Positions 1 to 4,576 of a stretch of 6,283 nucleotides of DNA are shown here, piece by piece. Made by a program: the position numbers and the translations under genes. A model generated the notes under the pieces. It was not told the DNA's origin, ran no database searches, and was given only the letters and a program-made list of their open reading frames with translations. The stretch is from assembly GCA_900290315.1 (NCBI GenBank), contig OKRF01000184.1, positions 4,198 through 10,480 on the forward strand. Direction: 5' to 3'. The DNA comes from Candidatus Sulfopaludibacter sp. SbA3 (GTDB taxonomy: Bacteria; Acidobacteriota; Terriglobia; Bryobacterales; Bryobacteraceae). Numbering within the stretch: the stretch's first letter is position 1; every line of letters starts with the position of its first letter.

Positions 1-154
1 GAACGCTCAGGTCCAGACCCGCCGCGCCACGATTGTCTCCACCGCCGGCCACTCCACCACCCCGCTGACCCGCCCCGGAGGATGCGGCGATCATAGCCAG
101 AAGGATCGCGCCGCAAGCGGACGGCACGATCAAGTGTTTGCATCCACGACTCAT
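1..154 (-). CDS. N-terminus of a secreted protein of unknown function (partial, runs off the left edge)
   Basis: An open frame begins with ATG at 154-152 and stays open for 51 codons to the window edge. A Shine-Dalgarno-like AGGGGA (164-169) lies 9 nt upstream of the start. The first 28 residues look like a Sec signal peptide. There is a short basic n-region (R3, K6), then a hydrophobic stretch from about L8 to A24 (including GAILLAMIAAS), and a plausible signal peptidase I site after S26-G27-A28. The mature part begins with a glycine-rich, low-complexity segment (GQRGGGVAGGGDN), often a linker, so the functional domain lies outside the window. The gene points the same way as aguBA but is separated from it by 285 bp, so it probably has its own promoter. 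No family can be assigned. Both the start and the export signal are inferences from sequence pattern. Confidence 0.6.
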   Translation of the reverse strand, partial: MSRGCKHLIVPSACGAILLAMIAASSGAGQRGGGVAGGGDNRGAAGLDLSV

Positions 155-439
155 CGCAAGTCGTCCCCTGGGACGATCATACACCCACGGAGGTCTTTCA
201 CCATACCGCAAACAGAGTAGGGCGGTAGGGGAAACGGTAGTAACGTCGCAAAGCCTGAAGACTGACGGGCCGCCGCACACCTGGCGATTGGGTGTCCAGT
301 TGTCTTTTTGATTCCGAATGCCTTTGACGAGATGGACACCAAATGTGAATCGTAAACGAACTCGCATTGGTGGGCTCGCGCTGCGGGCGCTTCGAAGCTT
401 CCCTGCCTCTGCTGGAGTAAATTCCGGTAAAAGCGCTGG
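155..439. other. Intergenic region between aguA and the secreted-protein gene
   Basis: This 285-bp spacer should hold the promoter of the leftward secreted-protein gene and the end of the aguBA transcript. I see a perfect 10-bp palindrome GCTTCGAAGC at 389-398 but no U-tract beside it, so it is not a convincing terminator. I could not find a well-spaced -35/-10 pair. The short open frames crossing this stretch have no recognisable protein features. Confidence 0.4.
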
Positions 440-1528
440 TCAGCGATCGATTCTTGTTGAGCGAAGCTCCCCGGGCGTTCGAGCGCGCCGCCGAGAAGGG
501 TGCGCTGAAGGTGCGGCTGGCTGCTGCTGGGTCATGCAGTGAAGCGCGCCAAGGCCCCAGATGAGCTCCGTACAGTTGATCCCCGCCACCTCCCGATCTG
601 GAAACAGCCGCGCCAGGGTCGACAGCGCCACTCGGTCCGCCGGATCGTTGAAGGTGGGCGCCAGCACCAGTCCGTTTGCCACGTAGAAATTGGCGTAACT
701 AGCCGGCAGGCGATGCCCCTTAAACACTAGCGGCCGCGGCATGGGCAGTTTCGCCACCGCCAGGCCGGCCTCCAGCAGGATCCGGTAATTTTCCCGCAGC
801 GGCACGTAATTGGTGTCGCTTTCGTCGCTCTCCGACGCCACAACTACCGTGGTCGCATTGACAAACCTCGCCAGGTCGTCCACATGCCCGTGCGTATCGT
901 CCCCCACGATGCCGTTGCGCAGCCAGATCACCTGCTCGACGCCCAGGTAGTCCCGCAGCCGCCGCTCGATCTGTCTGCGATTCCATCCCGGATTGCGTGC
1001 CTGCACCGGACTCAGCAGGCACTCCTCGGTGGTCAGCAGGATCCCCTCGCCGTTGACATCGATGCTGCCGCCTTCCAGCACCATCTCGGGATTCCACAGC
1101 GGCAGCTTCAGCCGCTTCGCCAGCAGGCCCGGCACCTTGGCATCGAGCCGCCAATCGTCATACTTGGCCCAGGCGTTGAAGCGCCACCCCGTCAGCGCCA
1201 CGCCGCCCTCTCCGTTCTTCACGAAGATAGGACCGTAGTCGCGCGTCCACACGCGATTGCTGCGGCACGGATAAAACTCCACCGCCTCCATGCGCGCACC
1301 CACATCGCCCAGCACCCGCATCGCCTGCTGCTGCAGCGCCGGATTGTCGACCAGGATGCGCACTCGCTCCACACGGCTCAGCTTGCGCACAATCTCGCCG
1401 TACACCCACGGAATGGGAGCGAAGCGCCCCGGCCAATCCTCGCGATTGTGCGGCCATGCCAGCCAGGTAGCCTCATGCGGCTCCCACTCGGCCGGCATGC
1501 GAAAGCCCTCCGACCTGGGAGTGGTCAA
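440..1528 (-). CDS. aguA: Agmatine deiminase (agmatine iminohydrolase)
   Basis: This enzyme hydrolyses agmatine to N-carbamoylputrescine and ammonia, the first step of the deiminase route from arginine-derived agmatine to putrescine. It belongs to the peptidyl-arginine-deiminase-like (PPADALT) superfamily and is expected in the cytoplasm. Family landmarks are all present in order: MPAEWEPHEATWLAWP (residues 11-26), TRDYGP with D97, LEGGSIDVNG with E152, HGHVDD (213-218) with its His and Asp, and the C-terminal LHCMTQQQP with nucleophile C331. The start is TTG at 1528-1526, overlapping the TGA stop of aguB in a TTGA arrangement that suggests translational coupling. ATG at codon 11 is an alternative, but homologues usually carry about ten residues before MPAEWEPHE. 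Length (362 aa) is normal, except for a basic, low-complexity tail of about 24 residues after QQQPA, where the family normally stops. The core looks intact and functional. Confidence 0.93.
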   Translation of the reverse strand: MTTPRSEGFRMPAEWEPHEATWLAWPHNREDWPGRFAPIPWVYGEIVRKLSRVERVRILVDNPALQQQAMRVLGDVGARMEAVEFYPCRSNRVWTRDYGPIFVKNGEGGVALTGWRFNAWAKYDDWRLDAKVPGLLAKRLKLPLWNPEMVLEGGSIDVNGEGILLTTEECLLSPVQARNPGWNRRQIERRLRDYLGVEQVIWLRNGIVGDDTHGHVDDLARFVNATTVVVASESDESDTNYVPLRENYRILLEAGLAVAKLPMPRPLVFKGHRLPASYANFYVANGLVLAPTFNDPADRVALSTLARLFPDREVAGINCTELIWGLGALHCMTQQQPAAPSAHPSRRRARTPGELRSTRIDR

Positions 1529-2406
1529 TCGATCACCCGGTTCAGAATGGGCGCATAGGCGTCGATCCGGCGGTCGCGCAAAAACGGCCAGTTACGCCGC
1601 GTTTCTTCGATCTGCCGCGGGTCGCATTCGACGATGAGCGTCTCTTCCTGATCGTGCGTGCCTTCCGCCAGCAGGCGGCCGAATGGATCGGCCACGAACG
1701 ACGCGCCCCAGAACTCCAGCCCGTGTTCCGGTGGCCCTTCGTAGCCCACGCGATTCACCGATGCCACGTACAGCCCATTCGCTATGGCGTGCGCCCGTTG
1801 AATGGTCCGCCAGGCATCGTGCTGCGCGACTCCATACTGCACTTTCTCGGACGGGTGCCAGCCGATGGCGGTAGGGTAGAACAGCACCTGTGCGCCGCCC
1901 AGCGCCGCCAGGCGCGCCGCCTCCGGATACCACTGGTCCCAGCACACCAGCGCGGCGATGCGCGCAAACCGCGTGTCGAAACAGCGAAAGCCCAGGTCGC
2001 CCGGCGTGAAATAATACTTCTCGAAAAACAAAGGATCGTCCGGGATGTGCATCTTGCGATACAGCCCCAGCAGACTGCCATCGGCATCGATCACCAGCGC
2101 GGTGTTGTGATACACGCCCGCGGCGCGCCGCTCGAAGATCGACCCGACAATTACGACGCCCAACTCGCCGGCCAGCCGCGTGAAGCTCTGCGAGGTGGGT
2201 CCCGGCACCGGTTCAGCGAGATCGAACAGTTCGGCCTTCTCTTCGCGGCAGAAATATTGCGAGCGGAACAGTTCCTGCACGCAAATGATCTGCGCGCCGC
2301 GCCCCGCGGCCTCGCGGATACGCCACTCCGCCTTCGTCAGATTCTCATGGGGGTCCAGGGAGCAGGCCATTTGAATCAGGCCTACTCGAAACTTGGCTTG
2401 ATGCAC
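1525..2406 (-). CDS. aguB: N-carbamoylputrescine amidase (nitrilase superfamily)
   Basis: This enzyme hydrolyses N-carbamoylputrescine to putrescine, CO2 and ammonia, the step after agmatine deiminase. It is a nitrilase-superfamily (CN hydrolase) enzyme of 293 aa, normal for AguB. The Glu-Lys-Cys triad is visible: E45 in QELFRSQYF, K118 in YRKMHIPDDP and C155 in LVCWDQWYPEAAR. The RSQYFC, LFFEKYYFTPGD and GWHPSE segments are typical of the AguB branch rather than of generic amidases. The start is GTG at 2406-2404, giving MHQAKFRVGLIQMA, with the first beta strand at the expected distance. No strong ribosome-binding site precedes it. A TAAAAT lies just upstream, but no -35 box matches it. The gene comes first in the pair, with aguA following by a 4-nt overlap, so the two are very likely co-transcribed. 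It is divergent from the broken pair at 2488. Confidence 0.94.
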   Translation of the reverse strand: MHQAKFRVGLIQMACSLDPHENLTKAEWRIREAAGRGAQIICVQELFRSQYFCREEKAELFDLAEPVPGPTSQSFTRLAGELGVVIVGSIFERRAAGVYHNTALVIDADGSLLGLYRKMHIPDDPLFFEKYYFTPGDLGFRCFDTRFARIAALVCWDQWYPEAARLAALGGAQVLFYPTAIGWHPSEKVQYGVAQHDAWRTIQRAHAIANGLYVASVNRVGYEGPPEHGLEFWGASFVADPFGRLLAEGTHDQEETLIVECDPRQIEETRRNWPFLRDRRIDAYAPILNRVID

Positions 2407-2487
2407 AGAACTATTTTACCGGGCCTTTCGGGCACGCGGCGCCACGCCGTAACCTTAGAAAGGAGCAGGTGCCGCAAACGGAACGAC

Positions 2488-2743
2488 ATGGACCCGATCA
2501 TACGCAAGTACAGCAGCCTCGACGATTGGCGAGGTGAGGTGTTTTTGGTAACGCCGGCGATCTTGTCGCCGGTTAGAGAAGGCCGGCGAGTGTCGTTACT
2601 GGCAGAGCCGGCCGGTGCATGAGCGGATAGACGCGGTTGAGGAAATGATCCAGACCGCCCGCGAACTAAAAGGTTGGGAGATGGAGCCGGATGTACCAAG
2701 ACTACAAAGACCTTTTGTCCGCCTTCCATGCCCATGGTGTTAG
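2488..2743 (+). pseudogene. Small partner gene of the nucleotidyltransferase, broken by a hairpin insertion of about 49 nt
   Basis: The gene starts at ATG 2488 and encodes MDPIIRKYSSLDDW, then loses frame. A second frame resumes at AAG 2579 with KAGECRYWQSRPVHER, and continues through DAVEEMIQ, EPDVPRLQRPF and PCPWC to TAG 2741-2743. Removing 2530-2578 joins the two parts into one 68-codon frame. This matches the size and pattern (RYWQSRPVHER...DVPRLQRPFVRL) of small proteins I recall encoded immediately before nucleotidyltransferases of this type in Acidobacteriota. Their biochemical function is not known to me. Its 3' end overlaps the nucleotidyltransferase start by 53 nt, an arrangement that suggests coupled expression of a two-gene module. 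An AAGGAG-like site at 2460-2465 sits 22 nt before the ATG, farther than usual. As it stands, no full-length product can be made. Confidence 0.65.
2530..2578. repeat. Insertion of about 49 nt carrying a GC-rich hairpin (repeat copy 1)
   Basis: This segment interrupts the small partner gene. Its limits are inferred from where the reading frame reconnects and may be off by a few bases. It contains an imperfect palindrome at 2547-2574. Arm CCGGCGA (2554-2560) pairs perfectly with TCGCCGG (2566-2572) around the loop TCTTG, and G2553-T2573 extends the stem as a wobble pair. The 28-nt core recurs at 3090-3117 with two differences that keep the stem paired. I see no clear target duplication here. 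It resembles a REP-type palindromic repeat in size and structure. Confidence 0.6.
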
Positions 2744-3064
2744 ATACCTGATCGTCGGCGGTTACGCTGTCATCTTCCACGCGCAGCCCCGCTTCACGAA
2801 TTACATCGAGGTGTTCATAAAAGCGGATCCTGCCAACGCGCGAGCGGTGGATGCGGCGCTTTCCGAGTTTCGTGCGCCGCTGCAAAACATCCGTCCGGAG
2901 GAGTTTGCCCAACGCAGCAGCTTCTTTCGCTTCGGACGCGATCCGCGAGGCATTGATATCCTGGCCGATCTTCCGGGAGTGGATTTTGACACCGCATGGG
3001 AACGCCGGCAAGAAGGCGTGATTGATCCTAGAAACGGCAGTTCCGGTTACTTTGGCACGAGTTC

Positions 3065-3184
3065 AACTGCTCCGCAGATTCACCGTCTGGGTAACGCCGG
3101 CGGTCTTGCCGCCGGTTTCTTGGCTTATCCAGTCCTCGCCTCCCGTCGTGGCTTCCAACTGCTCCGCAGATTCACCATTTGGGT
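3065..3184 (+). repeat. 28-bp direct repeat, two copies 92 bp apart, inside the element
   Basis: Copy 1 spans 3065-3092 and copy 2 spans 3157-3184. They share an identical 20-nt start (AACTGCTCCGCAGATTCACC), then differ at two of the next eight bases before a common TGGGT. The hairpin at 3090-3117 overlaps the end of copy 1. The corresponding position after copy 2 has a different sequence, so the hairpin may have been added next to one copy, or lost beside the other. Confidence 0.8.
3090..3117. repeat. GC-rich hairpin, repeat copy 2, nested in the 233-bp element
   Basis: CCGGCGG (3097-3103) pairs with CCGCCGG (3109-3115) around the loop TCTTG. The 28-nt core matches 2547-2574 except at 3103 and 3109. 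There a G-C pair replaces the A-T pair of copy 1, which is a compensatory change that keeps the stem. No T-tract follows immediately, and it lies within broken coding sequence, so a terminator role is unlikely. Confidence 0.75.
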
Positions 3185-3488
3185 GAGGACTGCTTTGCTT
3201 ACAGGTCCTGCCTCCACACGGGATGGCAGACTTCGGCGTTGGCAACTGCCGTTTTTGGGTTGATACAGAAAGTGGCCTCAAGGGTTTTTATTTCGAGGGA
3301 CGATCTGATCGCCGCTAAGCTTGCTTCCGGCAGACCGCAAGATCTTGCAGGTGTGGACGCCCTAAGAAAGGCAGTTTAGGGCCAACAGGCGAACCACTCA
3401 AGAAAACATAGCGCGACAGAACCGTTGAACTGGCCTAAGACTTAAGCTGGGATTTGGTCGCATGTTGATCAGCGTTGACTCGCCACCT

Positions 3489-4576
3489 TCACCCGACCCT
3501 CACACACTCCCGCGCGATCTCCCAATCTTCATCGGTGTGCACCACTAGCACGCGCACAGCGGAATCCGCCGCCGCGATGTCCGCGTCTTCCGGCGTGTGA
3601 GCGTTCTTCGCAACATCCAGCTTGATGCCCCAGAACGATAGTCGCTCGCACACGGCGGCGCGCAGCGGCGGGCAATTTTCGCCGATCCCCGCGGTGAACA
3701 GCAGCGCGTCCAACCCTCCCAAACTCGCCACCATGCCGCCGATTTCGCGACACAGGCGGTGAACGTAGATGTCGAACGCCAGGCGCGCCCGCTCGTTGCC
3801 CTGATCGATGGCGCTGAGGATTTCGCGCATATCGCCGGAGGTCCCCGAGATGCCCTTGAGGCCGGACTCCCGATTGAGCAGGCGATCGAGTTCCGCCGCA
3901 TCGTAGCCTTTGTGCCGTACCAGGTAGATCAGGATGCCGGGATCGAGCGAGCCGGAACGCGTGCCCATCATGAGGCCTTCCAGCGGCGTGAACCCCATGG
4001 TGGTATCGATACTCTTGCCACTACGAATGGCGGCCAGCGAAGCGCCATTTCCCAGATGGCAGCTCACCAGGCGGTCGCAGGCCACCATCTGCGCCGCGCG
4101 GCGTGAAACGTATTGGTGGCTGATGCCGTGAAACCCGTAGCGGCGAATTCCGCGGTCCAGCCATTCATACGGCCCTGGGTAGACGCGCGCCGGCTCCGGG
4201 ATGGTCGCATGAAAGGCGGTATCGAACACGGCGATCTGCGGCACCCCGCTTCCCAGAATCCGCTCGGCCTCTTCAATCGCTTCCAGTTCCAGGCGATTGT
4301 GTTCGGGAGCGAATTCGCAATACGTGCGGATGCCCTCTTTCACTTCCGGTGTGATGCGGGCGGTCTCGCGAAATGCGATTCCGCCGTGCACCACGCGATG
4401 GCCCACCATCTCCACCGGGCCAGGAATGGTATCCAGCACGGCGCCCAACACGTCTGCGGGCGATTGAATAGCCAGGGTGGACGTCGCGCCGTCGAGCCGC
4501 ATCACTGCGCTGTCGTGATATCTCGCAGGGTGGCCTTCAGGCTGCTCGACCCGCCGTTCAGAACCAGTACGCGCAT
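3489..4576 (-). pseudogene. ackA: Acetate kinase, frameshifted and apparently shortened near the N-terminus
   Basis: Acetate kinase converts acetyl phosphate plus ADP to acetate plus ATP. The real start is ATG 4576-4574, directly after the xfp stop (TAGATG), because it encodes the family's phosphate-binding opening MRVLVLNGGSSSLKATL. That frame hits TGA at 4504-4502. The rest lies one frame away, from about RYHDSAVMRLDG (near 4520) to TGA 3491-3489. It contains GHRVVHGG, FDTAFH, GFHGISHQYV, CHLGNGAS, GTRSGSLDPG and FTAGIGEN, so the sugar-kinase-fold core and catalytic Arg, Asp and His residues are kept. Between SSSLK and GHRVVHGG there are about 43 residues, against about 71 in E. coli AckA, so a deletion of about 28 residues probably came with the frameshift. 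A TTG start at 4595 keeps the long frame open, but its product would lack the NxGSSS motif and probably be inactive. Confidence 0.85.

Larger units (their letters stand above)
3027..3259. mobile_element. MITE-like non-autonomous element, 233 bp, with terminal inverted repeats and a 5-bp target duplication
   Basis: The left end reads CCTAGAAACGGCAGTT (3027-3042). The right end, read on the opposite strand from 3259, is CCCAAAAACGGCAGTT. These match at 14 of 16 positions, and both differences are transitions. TTGAT flanks both ends (3022-3026 and 3260-3264), as expected for a 5-bp target duplication. Precise removal restores the host nucleotidyltransferase frame across the site. The element has no credible ORF. 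Inside it are a GC-rich hairpin (3096-3116), a 28-bp direct repeat 92 bp apart, and a further inverted pair CAGTCCTC (3130-3137) / GAGGACTG (3185-3192). It was presumably mobilised in trans by a DDE transposase encoded elsewhere. I cannot assign the IS family. Confidence 0.82.
2691..3379 (+). pseudogene. Nucleotidyltransferase (MNT/AbiEii-like fold), disrupted by a 233-bp element and a T-tract frameshift
   Basis: Residues 1-112 (ATG 2691, GGAG at 2683-2686 just upstream) show the nucleotidyltransferase-fold start: YLIVGGYAV with G23-G24, a second strand TNYIEVFIK, and GIDIL with D89. The C-terminal part appears in other frames: DTESGLKGF after 3262, then ISRDDLIAAKLASGRPQDL to TAG 3377-3379. 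Excising 3027-3259 plus one TTGAT copy (238 bp) joins EGVID directly to TESGLKG in frame. One further indel in the T5 run at 3285-3289 is needed to reach ISRDDL. Intact relatives usually read TKDLDxF in the metal-binding strand. Here the first Asp is Tyr (Y38) and the second is Glu (E40), so catalysis was probably already lost. Such proteins are related to toxin/antitoxin nucleotidyltransferases, but the role of this branch is uncertain. The repaired length is about 150 aa. Confidence 0.8.

Noticed and set aside
151..342. A 63-codon minus-strand open frame upstream of the secreted-protein gene
   Set aside because: It overlaps the better-supported ATG at 154 in another frame and has no ribosome-binding site or recognisable features.
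389..398. GCTTCGAAGC palindrome as a terminator after aguA
   Set aside because: The palindrome has no loop and no T-tract on the transcribed side. It could be a protein-binding site, but nothing else supports that.
884..1558. A 224-codon plus-strand open frame opposite aguA
   Set aside because: It is a mirror of the aguA/aguB coding strand in GC-rich DNA, with many His/Arg/Gln/Pro and no domain pattern. The minus-strand frame carries all the family motifs.
2407..2460. A promoter for aguBA with TAAAAT as the -10 box (minus strand, just upstream of GTG 2406)
   Set aside because: No acceptable -35 hexamer lies 16-18 bp upstream, and the box would sit very close to the start codon. It is too weak to annotate.
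2548..2599. GTAACG...CGTTAC as terminal inverted repeats of a 52-bp element in the small gene
   Set aside because: The right half (from about 2579) reads as native coding sequence, KAGECRYWQSRP, of the small protein, so the six-base match is probably chance. The insertion more likely ends near 2578.
1654..2622. A 322-codon plus-strand open frame
   Set aside because: Most of it is antisense to aguB. Only the last part, from ATG 2488, is real, and that is the start of the broken small partner gene.
2382..3011. A 209-codon minus-strand open frame
   Set aside because: It runs antisense to the small-gene/nucleotidyltransferase pair, whose plus-strand frames have recognisable family patterns. It has none.
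3065..3184. Direct repeats read as a minimal CRISPR array
   Set aside because: There are only two copies, the 64-bp spacing between them is too long and holds a hairpin, and no cas genes are nearby. They lie inside the transposable element.
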